In this document: positions 36,109-48,394 of the stretch, piece by piece
How positions within the stretch are numbered: position 1 is the first letter of the stretch
Layout: each line of letters starts with the position of its first letter
Assembly (NCBI GenBank): GCA_016169945.1
Contig: JADLSH010000369.1
Location: 7,589,001-7,653,000 of the forward strand
From: Trachythela sp. YZ-2020
Lineage: Eukaryota; Cnidaria; Anthozoa; Malacalcyonacea; Clavulariidae
Reading direction: 5' to 3'
Length of the DNA: 64,000 bases
Notes under the pieces: generated by a model
What the model was told of the DNA's origin: nothing
What the model saw: the letters and a program-made list of their open reading frames with translations, nothing else
The model's database searches: none
Program-made: the position numbers and the translations under genes

Positions 36109-39100
36109 GAAAATATAAACATATATAACATTTAAGAAACTTAAACTAGCATTAAAATGTTTATGTGTTTCAATAGACCCTTAGAAATTTCAGACAGCAA
36201 AGCGACTGTATTAATTTACGAACATACAAGCGGAAAACTTGTTTACGCTAATACTGAATATAATCACACCAACAAACATCAATCGATACGGAAGCCCTTT
36301 GATGCAGCATGTAAACAATATTCAATTAACATATAGCAACGATTATTCAACAGTTGAAAAAATGAGGATTAAGGAGTTTATTTCAGACCGGGTTAGTCCG
36401 AACCAATGAACCATGTAATCGGCGCACCTATAAAGAGCAACTCGCCCATTTAATCGGCCCCTAAGATGCACACAAGAAAATTGCGTTTTGTGCGGGTGAC
36501 TTGGGTGACTGTGGAAGTGCAAGTTTGGGAATACTTGCCTAGAGACATGCTATTGTTCATTGTTGCTTTATTGTGTTTGCCCTCTTTGGCACTTTGCTAA
36601 ATGACGCCCGTAATTGCGAAATTGCCTATTGTTGAATAACCATGAGCAGATACATGTACGATTAGCGTACCTATTTTTATAAACGTTTTAAAACATCATC
36701 AACTTCGCCTGTTAGAAACTTAGAACGGCTAAACACATTAATTGTCAAGCTAACTTTTCCCATTGTTGTAGCAGGAGAAAAGGGCACTTTGAAGAACAGG
36801 TCAGTACTTAGTAAAACGGTGAAAATAGCGACTTTAAGTTTAAGCTTTTAAAAATACGATAAAACTTTTTGAAATGTTTGGGAACGGATACTAAGTTCGT
36901 TAACCAAAACAGGCGTCTATATGGCCACACTGGAAGAGGTCACCGCTCATTTTATAAGTATTAACAAAATGTGAAAAACACTAACGAGGACGTATTTTGT
37001 ATTCTTTCAATTAAATTGCATATTTCAATGCAAGACCAAGCTCAAATACACAATGAAGTTCAGAGCTCCAGATAATGTATGAACCCAAAAATAAAACGTT
37101 CTGTCACTGAGTGTCCACCACCAACAAACATTCAAAAATAAGAAAATCGAAGAGGCAAATTGCACAGGTGACCCACCTGATGAAGATCGGGACACACATC
37201 GTGGATATGTTGCCTAAAGACCAACGAAAGGAAACTTCATATCTTATGAACACCAAGATTATTTTCCTTCGAGAAAGATGTATTAATCCAGTCTGAGTGA
37301 AGACTGAGTGACACTTATATAAATGGAAGAAAAGTCACAAAAATAAAACATCAATGACGTAAACAAACCCACGCAGTTTGAGAAAAACATCGGGGAAAGA
37401 ATTAGTTTCCCAGATCCATGCAACAACAAGATAAATTTAGAAATGTTGCGATAGAAACAACAAAGTTGAGAAGGGGGAGAGGTAAAGGAAACATGGCAGA
37501 AAAACATTAGGTAATACAGTTGATACAGAAAAGAAATAGATTTTGTGGAGCACTGCTCCTGAGTGAAAGAACACTAGTTTTTCAGATACGATCAGTCTGC
37601 TGTTCACCCCTTTGATAATCTTTGATACTGCACAAGGTTCTCTTAAAAATTGGGCACATTTGTTCACTGAATCATATTTCAAGTATTTAGTAAAGGATCT
37701 CTATGATTTTGATAGAGTAATTCATGCCATTTTTGGGTCAAAGTCTGCTTCATCCGGATTATGACACTTTCAAACTTGGCAAGATGAAAATGCTAAGACA
37801 CAAAACTTCATTGATCTGAGAAGACGGGTAATTTGTTTTCAGTGTAGACAATAGATAGGTGGTAAAAGAACGTACTTGAGAGCTGTCGTACTTGGAAAAT
37901 TCAGCTATTTAGGAAATTCACAGAATCAGACGAGGTGGAAAGGCTGAAAACTAAGAAATTTTCATGAAAATTCAGCCATCAACATGGCATATAATATACA
38001 TACATCCAGTAATGCAAAACAAACTGAAATCACTTTCCTAACCTCAATTTATTCACAGCCTGCATAATCTCTTTGGGATATAGAGATAGTATGTAAATGC
38101 AAGCATGAAAGCCACTTCAACGCCTGTTTAACTATAATCTTCTTATCGCTTTCCTGTTGCTAGCAGATTTCTGAATCTCTAGAGACCCCCGTGATTGAAA
38201 ACTCTTTAAATCCCAACTTGTGTTCCTGTTTAAACAACTGATCACAAAAATATTATTAGCAATATTCACTCACTAGATTGTTTTCATTGCATATATAGAT
38301 AGAAAAAATAGAATTAAAATATAATTGTTTATATTACTGAAACAGTATATGCATATATGAACAACAACAAAGGTATATTGTAGATAACAGTGTCCGCATT
38401 CCAGCGAATCACGTGAGCGAATTTACTATCTAAGATGCTCACCATCAATCATCCAAAATGATAAAAGAAAAAAACCATACTAATACGGAAATATTTCGCT
38501 GATTATTACTCAGTAGATTAATTTAAAATCAAGGTCACGTGCAGGTTAGATTCCTGCATGCCAAGGTTGAGGGGTTGATATAATTTTTCGATCCACAGTG
38601 TAAACCATTATTATTAAAGAACTCAGAAGGAATTTTCTGTCTCTGACAAATACTGACTAATACAGCACATGCTCTACATTTACTAGTCAACTCAATCATT
38701 AGACAGAAAAAATCCTGGAATGCCTACACTACATTACGACATATTTCCTGATTTCGAGATCATAAAGATTTAAAAATGAGATTCTGAATGGAACTTAGTA
38801 TAGTCAGTGGAGACTAGTAATTACTATCGCAAGGTGCTGCCTCGAAGAAGGAAAAATATTAACTGTTTTAGTAAGTTCAGAATAATTTACGACCATTTAA
38901 TAGTAAATTCATAAATATTGACGAAATTCTTGCCAGGGACCCAACTGAACTTGATGCGTAATAACTGCGTCTTCAACTTATTTGTGGAATAGGATACGTG
39001 TTCGATTCGTTATATAATAAACATGTAATGTATTCCTTGTCTTTGAAGCAATTTTCTTTGGATTTACTAAATATTTTCAACGTCAAAGGACAATGACAAG

Positions 39101-41602
39101 TGTAACTGCTACAGATATTTCAGAATCAATTCAGTATATTACCACGTTCAGTAGAACACACACATTTTTGTAGCCCGAAACAGATCATTACCACGTTTAG
39201 TAGAACAACACACATTTCTGTAGCCCGAAACAGAAATTGTATCATCTGCTTGTACCTCCATAGAATAATACAAAATACAGTGCTTCATTGAATATGCGTA
39301 GCGCCAAAGAGAAACTGAATCATATACCTAGCATCCCTGCATTCGTACTAGCATGAAGCGTATGTGGCATGTGACTGTGACGTATACGCAACGGTGAATA
39401 TTTCCGTGTTTTCTGTCCCCCCTCTCCCCCCTTGATCCCCCTGAATACGAACAAATAAACTTAAAAAATCGAGATCCCGTCAACATTAACAGAAACTGGG
39501 CACTAATAACACCGTCAAGATCAGTAAGAATAAAGGTTAAAGTTATAATCAAGTTAAAATGTGGCTATCAAACCGCCTACATGACGTCAATGTCAACTGC
39601 CAGTCAATTATGGCATATAAGGCATTATCATTTTTCAACAAGTCAACTGTATTACGAACTGTGGCATTGTTTTAAAACGTGATAGTATTTATTTGGCACA
39701 TTGGAATGCTGGGATTAAATCTACATGGATGTGACGAAATGCAAATGTGATATGTTATATAGTTCCAACTGAATGGTATGAACAGACAAAACTCGTGTCA
39801 TAAATAATACATTATAAACACTATTTTATAATGCCTTTTTTAGAATTTAACTTTTAGGTCAGGATTTGATATTCATGCACATGTGATCGGCATATGAATA
39901 AAAACAATTATTTTGAAATGCTTAATTTTTTAAAGTTTTCTAGTTTAACATGACCGTATCTACATGCAGGTGTTCAAGGAAAAGCGAGTGAAACTGACTT
40001 TAATTAACATAACTTGAAGTAATACAAGCAACAAAATTGTTTCAACTTGCAACACAAAATCTGATTTCAACGCATGTTTATTGAAAATGTTCACGCATTA
40101 GTTACAAAATATGAGGCAATATGCGTGAACAATTCTACCTATACAATGCGTTGAAATCATTGCAAGAGTTGCAGAAATTTTGTTGCTCGCATTTAATATT
40201 TTACCTAATATTATATACGTACATAAGCATCAATGGCAGCATAATTTTCTTGCGTTTTTGAAAGTGGAAACGTCTCCCAATCACTACATCGGACGTTACT
40301 ATCCTTTGGTATCTTTTGCTTAAACTACAAAATTGAAAGTATTAGTTGATAGCAAATTATGACCTTTCTATAGCAGGTTTAAGCTATTGACGTTTGGTCG
40401 ACCAATGCTGTGTGACAGTGTAAATCTCTTTTAAAGAGTTCGTTGAAAGATGTTAAACTGTCCCATTTTACTTAAAACGTTTTCGGGTGAAAGTGTGATG
40501 ACGCGAGATGATAGCCTGCAGATACAAGACCTTTATTATCTTTAGTAGAGAAAAAATTAAACTAGCAAATGAATGCTTTAGTCGTTTCGGCCTTTCTAAC
40601 TACATGTAACGCAAACCCTCTCGCTTCTATATATACATGTATAGATGCTTAGCCACCTTATGCACGTAGATGAATATTAAGCATCAAAGCATGATGCCGA
40701 GACAATATTTCGCCTGCATGATCAGTATTATAAGGGTATACTACCAGTACTAGTAAAATAAACATATATCATTTTCAGGTCACAACGTATATATATGGAC
40801 CAGCATATATGGACATAAAAATTACCTTGAAATATCTCAAAATATATCTAATTATCCAAGCAGCTTATTTCACTTACTCTGAGAAAAGAAACAGCCGAGA
40901 CACTCGTACTCTGTGTCCTCACAAAACAGTCCCAATAAGAGCAAACAGTTACAAGGAAATTAAGATGTCTGGGTTGAAAATTCTTGCTAACAAGTAAATA
41001 TTTACGTCATAAATAGTTAGGGAAATTAGTGAGACATCTTTTCATCAGAACCTCAGATAATCTGAGATAAACTACTGGCTTATAACTTCGAGCGATTAAT
41101 GCAGTGAATTAAGAAACGCATCTGTCATAATTTTGTTTCAATTAGGATATACATCATTTATATTAGTGGGAAACAGCAGAATTGGCGTCGATGTACATCA
41201 GAATGATCAATTATGCTTGTTACAAATCATTAAGGCCATTAAGGAAACTCCGCAAACTCGCCATGTAAAAACAATGCTGATAGAAGATAAATTAAGACAA
41301 ATTCAGTGTTCCAGCAAGACATACGATAGACATAAGATACGTACTGATAATATTCATTTGCTACTATGGACGATAATCGATATGCCACTATATATTTGCC
41401 ATTTGATTACTGTGTGGGGAAATCTCGTTTTGCTTGGAAATTTTAATCGAGGACAAAACCATTAATAAAATGAATCAAAATTATAGCAAAATACTATTAC
41501 ATTATTTCATAAAGCTTCTGGTCCTCTCACTTCGCACACAATTGATTGTTATTGTTTAGGGGAAAAGTGGGCAACTTAACACCATCATAAATATATTTTA
41601 AC
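36109..41602. other. Long intergenic region, no supported gene
   Basis: About 5.5 kb without a convincing exon or complete repeat. A 48-bp tandem duplication lies at 39139-39234 ('taccacgttcagtagaac...tagcccgaaacaga'). A frame at 41133-41465 (110 codons, after an acceptor-like 'ttag') is the most protein-like but matches no family I recognise. Confidence 0.35.
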
Positions 41603-41925
41603 CAGTAGCGTCGCCAGGGAGGGGACTGGGGGGGACACGTCCCCCCCAGTTCTCCTCAAAATCACTTTTGAGATTCTCTCAAATCCGGTGAAAAAAAGGA
41701 TGGGGGGGGAGGGTACGTTTTCTGACCATTAGAATTCTGTCAAATCGTCCCCCAAAGTCCAGAAAATGGTATTTCAGAGACTCTAAATTAAAAAATTTCC
41801 CGGGGGAGCATGCCCCCGGACCCCCTAAAAAAAGCTCGCGCTAGACTCGCGCCTTCGGCCCTCCTTTTCAGCCCCCTCAATATCATTTTGTCCCCCCCAC
41901 CTCTCCAGGTCTGGCGACGCTACTG
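41603..41925. mobile_element. hAT-like MITE with exact 8-bp TSD, GC-rich
   Basis: The ends CAGTAGCGTCGCCAGG and CTGGCGACGCTACTG are flanked by identical ATTTTAAC at 41595-41602 and 41926-41933. The interior is rich in C and G runs, in sharp contrast with the AT-rich surroundings. It is akin in style to the 'CAGTGGCG' element at 8883. No transposase. Confidence 0.88.
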
Positions 41926-43613
41926 ATTTTAACCACGATTACCACGAGCTAGGAATCCCTGAAACCGCGCAAAATATTTTGTCAAAGGAGTCTGAGGCGA
42001 CTCAAAATGCCGTTATAAAATCGCCATTATGTGGAGACAAAGTTTGATTAAGACAGTAAGATGAAGCAAGAGTACAAGCATTCTACACTGATTGCATTCT
42101 AGGATCAGCCACTTTCATCATGCACACGGCACAAGACCGATCTGACCGGGCAAACGAAAAGCTCCCTATATATAATGAATGGCATACAATTATATCACGT
42201 TGTCATTCCTCAGTTTCCTGGTTGTTTACCAACAGAATCTAGATTTTTAAAAATCCCACGCTCTAAAAACAACAAGGAAAACAAACGTCGAACAAATACA
42301 ATAAACACGCTATGATTTAGATACTTTGTGGGCAACTTGCTATTATAGAGCCATCAAGAGGCTATAATGAGAAAGATGTACTTGTACACCACAAATGATA
42401 TTTTTAAAAGGCAAGTTGCCATTCTGTCTGATCGATATGTAATGCAGTCAACAAACGCTCGTAACAAACGTTCAAAACAGTTCGAGTTTCATTATTTATT
42501 TACGGTGACGTTAAGCGTATCGCCATCCTCATGCGTCATAAAACTTTTAAACTGATATGACAATTACAATATATCTATACACTTCTTTCAGACGTGCGAT
42601 TCCTTGATATCACAACTTGCGACAACTCATGTGATATACTGCACATGGGACACTCGCGGCTCTACTTAAATAATCGTGACAAAGTGTCACTAAAGTAAAA
42701 CAATTTTATTGTCTTATGTAAAATAACTTTCAAAATTATAAAGTAACTTTTTTAAAAGATTTTCGTTTCTTCACCTTCTTTTTGAGATACTTTATGTTGC
42801 AGTTTAATATGCAAATGTACGGAATTTAGCTCACACATACATGACGACATATCAAAGAATGTTATACTGTTAGTTATTGTTAACTATCTCTATATGTCCA
42901 TGAAATATAGAAATGCTAAATTGTGTATAACATAGGTGTGTCATTCTCGGACAACTCAAAATTCTCGATTTTAATTACACTCGAGAATGAATGATATAAA
43001 TTCCGGATATTTGCATATGAAACAAACTGAAATATCTTGAAAAACAAAGGGAGGAGACGATAAAATAAGAAACTTTATCTTTTTGAAAGTTCTTTAAAAT
43101 ATAGGTGGCACTTTAACCAATGCCATTATTAGCAGCTTCGTTAATAGTTCTTTTACGATAAAACGTAAAGTGCAGTCAAGTATACAAGTATTCGCACTTT
43201 ACAAATTCCATGCATGATAAATAGCACGCAGACTGCAACTACTCCAAATAGGTGGTTGGCAGTCAATCTTTTAAGAATTAAAAGACAATAAAAACTGAGG
43301 AAAAATGGCGGCCATGTTGATGTCAAATTCAATAAAGTCTCACCCAATATTGGTCCCGTGATGTCATGTGAAAACCAAAAATACCCGGCGCTGGGACAGA
43401 GTACAAAGGGGCATATATATAACCATGAAAACATAGAAGTATAAGCAAGGATAGTATAAACTCATGTCTTCCATTGTATGACTGGCACAGTTGACTGCCA
43501 CACCTCAGTGGACTCGTAGATACTTTTTACTTCATCCACGTTTTATTGAGGATGAACAATAATTCTTACAAAAACATTATAGTTTTTGTAAATTAAAGTG
43601 TCAACTATATTAA

Positions 43614-43690
43614 TTAATAATAATAATAATAATAAAAGTCATCTATATTTATAAAAGCGTTTTTAAACCTCTCAGTTTTAACAATTGGTA
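43614..43690 (-). pseudogene. LINE C-terminal fragment with (TAA)n tail
   Basis: On the - strand the frame ends [15 protein letters not shown]...DDF, the usual C-terminus of CR1-like LINE proteins (compare the ending expected for the LINE at 51.3-54.0 kb). It runs into a (TTA/TAA)n tail at 43614-43637. It is joined in frame to the Penelope-like fragment upstream. Confidence 0.6.
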
Positions 43691-44300
43691 GTTCAAAGTC
43701 ATGACCTCTTGAACTGTAAGGTGGGTTAAACCATATAATATTCCTGCTTCTCGATCTCTTTGTTACCGGTGGGTTTGGGTTGAAGTTTAGGTTATAGTCA
43801 TAGCCACTTTTTCTTAGTGCTTCTTGGTAAGGAGGGACGGCCGAGTCAAATACTTGCTTATCAGAAGAGATGTTGGATAACCTCCTGTTGATTGCATCTG
43901 GTATTGTGCGAATAATTGCTGGCGGATGGTTGCTGCGGTGATTGACGTATTGTGGGATATTGCCTGGCTTACTATATGGTTTGAACTTTCCAGTTCTCAG
44001 ATCTAGGGTGATATCTAGGTAGTCGACGCACTTCTTGTTCGCTTCGATGGTGAGCTTTAAGCTGTGGTCGTTGAAAATTTTGCAAATATCCTTCTTGATA
44101 TTCTCTATTTCTCTGGGTGATTCATTGAAAGCGGCTAGCCCGTCGTCTCTGTATAGACCAATGTTGTTGCCATACTTTGGAGATAGCTTTGATAGTAGGT
44201 AGGAGCCTACCAGTTCGCATGTTTCAGCTCCGTCAAAACTACCCATGGTCACATCGAAGAGGGAGTTGGAAGATTTCTTGCACCACGAAATTGAGCTATA
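43691..44300 (-). pseudogene. Penelope-like element, reverse transcriptase fragment (family 2)
   Basis: The - strand frame carries the Penelope RT motifs SISWCKKSS and [11 protein letters not shown], then YRDDG at 44142-44153 (catalytic), [13 protein letters not shown], and the linker [11 protein letters not shown]. It is truncated before RT motif A. Its upstream end is at about 44284-44300, where the sequence switches to the opposite strand (next feature). Downstream it leaves the Penelope sequence and continues in frame into a LINE tail. Confidence 0.8.
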
Positions 44301-44815
44301 GTTGCATGCCTAACATGAAAAGCATCATCTCTTCGCACAACAAATCCGTAATTAAGAATGAAACTGAATCCAACCCAAACCCAACTACCACATGTAATTG
44401 TCGCCAGAAGAATACTTGCCCGCTCGACCAAAAATGCCAAACGAAAGGAATAGTCTATCAAGCCACAGTCACCAGACAAGATAACATGAAATCCGAAACC
44501 TACGTAGGACTGACTGAAAGCACTTTTAAAACCCGATATCTAAACCACACTAGCTCATTTAGAAATCTAAAATATAAATCTGCCACCGAGCTTAGCAAAT
44601 ATGTCTGGACATTGAAAGAATCAGATGTCCACTACGCCATCAATTGGAAAATACTAAAACAATGCAAACCATACTCGAATATAACGAAGAGATGTAATCT
44701 ATGCCTGCATGAAAAATACATTATTTGTCACCCGAAACTAAGCTCACTTAACCGCAGAAATGAACTTGTCTCCACTTGTAGACACAGGAAGAAACATTTA
44801 CTAAGCAATCACTAA
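44284..44815 (+). pseudogene. Penelope-like element, GIY-YIG endonuclease fragment (family 2)
   Basis: The + strand frame reads [14 protein letters not shown], then the cysteine cluster CNCRQKNTCPLDQKC, VYQATVT and TYVGLT (GIY-YIG core), KTRYLNH, TELSKYVW, CNLCLHEKY, and ends HLLSNH. This is the C-terminal half of a Penelope protein, whose endonuclease makes the nick for target-primed reverse transcription. It is the missing second half of the RT fragment on the opposite strand, joined at a ~14-bp shared sequence. It differs clearly in sequence from the family at 45-48 kb. Confidence 0.8.
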
Positions 44816-45154
44816 CAAACAATTAACAGACACTTATCACAGTTAGCTATGTGTACGTATTTGTAATATGAGTCATCCGTTTTATAGATTAATCCTAATT
44901 CAAATTTCTTAGCGTTAAACAATCAGTTGCAATTTTCACCTGACTAAGTTGTATATACACGTAGGATTATATATCGATCTATACTATCGTTCTTGGCTAT
45001 TATTGGTTAATTTGAAATTTTGACTGTTGGCATGTAAGGTTATACTTTATACTATATACATAAAGTGGTTGTCAAATAATGTACAAAAAACATGTCCCGG
45101 AAGGTTTAATTATTGTAAGATATATAAGATTAGTTTAAAGAGCTGCGTTAAAAA

Positions 45155-47133
45155 TCATGTTACAAAGTTCCTAAATAAGAATTTAGTGGCGTGTCTGCAA
45201 GATGACACTAGTTCGTTGCGTTTGTTCAGAGTGGCCAGAGAAGGTTCGCAAATAATAAAGTACTTCTCCCATAGACATAAACTACATTTAGAGGATCCGT
45301 TGCTGTAGGGGCGGGCTTGTTTCAGAACTTTCCATGTGATGTTGTAATCGACGCGGTTATCTTTAAGTTTCCAGATGTGTTTACTTAATTCAGTAGCATG
45401 TTTCTTTTTTGCGTTTTTAAATGACGTCTTGTGGTTGGCGAATCTGGTTTTGAATGCGTTTGCGGTAAGACCGACGTATGTTTGATCTGGTTTCCCGTCA
45501 CTGGTCGTAACTGTTGCTTGGTATACAACTGCCTTTGTAAGGCATTTACCAAGCAAAGGACAGTTGTCGCGAGATCGGCAGTTGCATTCATTGTCGAGGG
45601 GTTTTTCATGTTGATCATTCATTTTGAGAATGGATTTGTTATGTCCGTCAATAGTTTGTTTAATATTAGTCATGCAGGTGTAGCTAATTTTGACAGTGTT
45701 TCTGTTGAAGATTTTATGCAATGCATGGTTACTGGGAAATTCCTCGTCAAGGATTCTAAGGAAAGTCTGGCCGATATTGGTGGCAACGTTCTTGCTGTAC
45801 GGTGGATTATACCATGTTATATTTCTGTGTCGCGTCTTAAGTTGACTAGTGGGAACACTTGATGGTGTTGAGGGTTTGAATTTCAGCTGATGATTATACC
45901 CACTATGCTCAAGAGCTTTTTGGTATAGCGGTGTTGCACGATTGAATGATGCTTCATCAGATGAAATATCGGAGAGGCGTTTGTTGATGGATTCTGGGAT
46001 ATTCTTGATAATTATAGGTGGGTGATTGGATTTGTTGTGGATATACAAAGGTATATTATTAGGCTGGTATAAGGCATGTGTTTTCCACTGGTCAAATTGA
46101 GGTTTACGTCAAGAAAATCGACAGATTTCTTGTTGGCTTCGATAGTGATTTTGAGGCCGTGCTCTTGGAAAATTGCGCACAGGTCTTTCTTGATCATTTC
46201 AATCTGGCGTGATGATTTGTTGCTAATTCCGAGACCGTCATCTCTGTAAAGACCAAAATTGTGCCCGTGTTTCTTGGTTATTAGATAAAGTAGAAAAGAA
46301 CCGACTGTAAATTCACAAGATTCTGCGCCGTCATAGCTGCCCATGGTGATATCAAATAGGTCGTTTGATGATTTTTTGCACCAATGCGCACTTGAGTTAA
46401 ATAGGCAGGATTTCTTAGCGTGGATAATGATATGTCTCTCATTCTCCGTAATATTATCATAGCTAGAAGCAAAATTCAACGCAGCGTTTAAAAGATCAAG
46501 CGAGATGGAGGGATAAAAGTCCACTACATCAAAGGCAATAAAAGAATATTGGTGTTTGTTCTCGATGCTGTTGAACCAGTTTAAAACAGCTGATGTATTC
46601 TTCCATTGGTTCAGATTGAGGGCGGCAGTGACTTTCTTGTTAACTCGGTCGAGGATTTGCTTGCTAATTTTTCCAAGTTCAGATTTGGCAGGGTTAATAA
46701 GGCGGCATGTCGGGTTGTTGGAAAAGTTTGGCTTGTGGTCTTTCAAGGTTACGAAGGCTACTCTTTGAGCAGTAACATTGACTCGATCATCAAGGTTCAG
46801 TTGTTCTACTATGGACTTGGTTTCATTTTCAATAGAGGCAATAGCTGTAGCGTTGTAAGAAGTTTTCTCCATCCTGTAAAAGTTGGTTGTTTTGTCAGCG
46901 GGAATAAGGAGATCGTTCGATTTCTTTATATCTCGTGCATCAGTATATAATTGGTTCTGGAAACTGCAGTTGACGTTTCTAAACTTAAGGTTATTAATCA
47001 TAGTTGTTAGTTTACTTTCGAAATTAAGCATCTGCGGGATTTGTGGCGGTGATCTTGTTGAATTGAAGCCGTACGTTTCTTTTCGGTTGGCATATGGTGT
47101 TGGGTTAAGATAGAAAAACGCTCGCCATCTCAT
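45155..47133 (-). pseudogene. Penelope-like RT/GIY-YIG protein with one frameshift
   Basis: Two overlapping frames (47133-46012 and 46048-45155) together encode a Penelope polyprotein. The first has [33 protein letters not shown] (motif A), [11 protein letters not shown] (motif B) and YRDDG at 46237-46248 (catalytic). A frameshift near 46048-46085 moves the reading into the second frame: NITWYNPPYS linker, cysteine cluster CNCRSRDNCPLLGKC, then TYVGLT, KTRFANH and TELSKHIWKL of the GIY-YIG endonuclease, and CSLCLWEKY to the end. Apart from the frameshift the reading frame is open. It lacks visible upstream residues before [11 protein letters not shown]. Confidence 0.85.
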
Positions 47134-47284
47134 CCGTCTGCAGAGTAATTCCGTTTTCTCGATTAGTGTCGTGTATAATCCTTCTGTGTTGGTAGTGGTA
47201 TATTCTTATAGTCGAATAGTCAAAGGTTGTTGATTCCATATCAAAGGTCATTACGAAGAGTGCTCGACATATTTAAAAAGGAGC

Positions 47285-47502
47285 GTATATAGACTATAGA
47301 CGATATAGTAAAAACCGTTTGCAGAGTGCTCAATGGAGAACCAGAGCATAATATAGTTAAAATTCAGAGATTCAACAGTTTTGAATAGACATTTTATTAC
47401 TAGTTAGTTTCGTGCTACACACGTATGTGTGGTACTCTTCAGACAAAATGATCTGATGACTAAGTTGTATATACACGTAGGATTATATATCGATCTATAA
47501 AT
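47285..47502 (-). repeat. Penelope pseudo-LTR, 5' side of copy 1
   Basis: Imperfect reverse complement of 48395-48605. The shared words include 'agactatagacgatatagta', 'gcataatat' and 'tacacgtaggattatat'. It forms the leader of copy 1 and abuts the truncated 5' end of copy 2 at 47502/47503. Confidence 0.8.
47390..47450 (-). ncRNA. Hammerhead ribozyme (type I), in the Penelope pseudo-LTR
   Basis: On the - strand: stem I CATTTTGT (47450-47443), core CTGAAGA (47442-47436), stem II GTACCACACA/TGTGTAGCAC closed by TACG, core GAAA (47411-47408), a short stem III ACT-AACT-AGT, then the cleavage site after A at 47398. The other stem I strand is ATAAAATG (47397-47390). Stem I pairs over 8 bp with one G-U. 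All invariant core bases (CUGANGA, GAAA, U-H) are present. Type I hammerheads with very short stem III are the form reported for Penelope-like elements. Confidence 0.85.
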
Positions 47503-48394
47503 TCAAACCCTCAACACCATCAAGTGTTCCCACTAGTCAACTTAAGACGCGACACAGAAATATAACATGGTATAATCCACCGTACAGCAAGAACGTTGCC
47601 ACCAATATCGGCCAGACTTTCCTTAGAATCCTTGACGAGGAATTTCCCAGTAACCATGCATTGCATAAAATCTTCAACAGAAACACTGTCAAAATTAGCT
47701 ACACCTGCATGACTAATATTAAACAAACTATTGACGGACATAACAAATCCATTCTCAAAATGAATGATCAACATGAAAAACCCCTCGACAATGAATGCAA
47801 CTGCCGATCTCGCGACAACTGTCCTTTGCTTGGTAAATGCCTTACAAAGGCAGTTGTATACCAAGCAACAGTTACGACCAGTGACGGGAAACCAGATCAA
47901 ACATACGTCGGTCTTACCGCAAACGCATTCAAAACCAGATTCGCCAACCACAAGACGTCATTTAAAAACGCAAAAAAGAAACATGCTACTGAATTAAGTA
48001 AACACATCTGGAAACTTAAAGATAACCGCGTCGATTACAACATCACATGGAAAGTTCTGAAACAAGCCCGCCCCTACAGCAACGGATCCTCTAAATGTAG
48101 TTTATGTCTATGGGAGAAGTACTTTATTATTTGCGAACCTTCTCTGGCCACTCTGAACAAACGCAACGAACTAGTGTCATCTTGCAGACACGCCACTAAA
48201 TTCTTATTTAGAAACTTTGTAACATGATTTTTAACGCAGCTCTTTAAACTAATCTTATATATCTTACAATAATTAAACCTTCCGGGACATGTTTTTTGTA
48301 CATTATTTGACAACCACTTTATGTATATAGTATAAAGTATAACCTTACATGCCAACGGTCAAAATTTCAAATTAACCAATAATAGCCAAGAACG

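Larger units (their letters stand above)
44941..47502 (-). mobile_element. Penelope-like element, nearly full length (family 1, copy 1)
   Basis: Read from 47502 to 44941. The leader (47502-47285) matches the 3'-flanking repeat of copy 2 and contains a hammerhead-like fold. The protein region follows (47133-45155), then a 3' UTR ending at 44941. The 3' end stops in the terminal repeat just before the hammerhead region. Penelope elements commonly have such pseudo-LTRs, in direct or inverted arrangement, and hammerhead motifs have been reported in them. Confidence 0.85.

Noticed and set aside
37111..37296. 61-codon + strand ORF
   Set aside because: Moderately protein-like, but no motif, no splice context and no homology that I can recall.
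40809..41465. Possible two-exon secreted peptide gene
   Set aside because: A hydrophobic start at 40809 and a 110-codon frame at 41133 are tempting, but the only good donor (GTAAAT at about 40994) and the 'ttag' acceptor join in a phase that gives a quick stop. No family match.
45431..45862. 143-codon ORF antisense to the Penelope endonuclease
   Set aside because: It duplicates exactly at 47520-47951 only because the Penelope copy is duplicated. It is the shadow of a real frame with no motif of its own.
47451..47460. A second CTGATGA word beside the hammerhead
   Set aside because: It resembles a hammerhead core on the + strand, but no GAAA with suitable stems follows.
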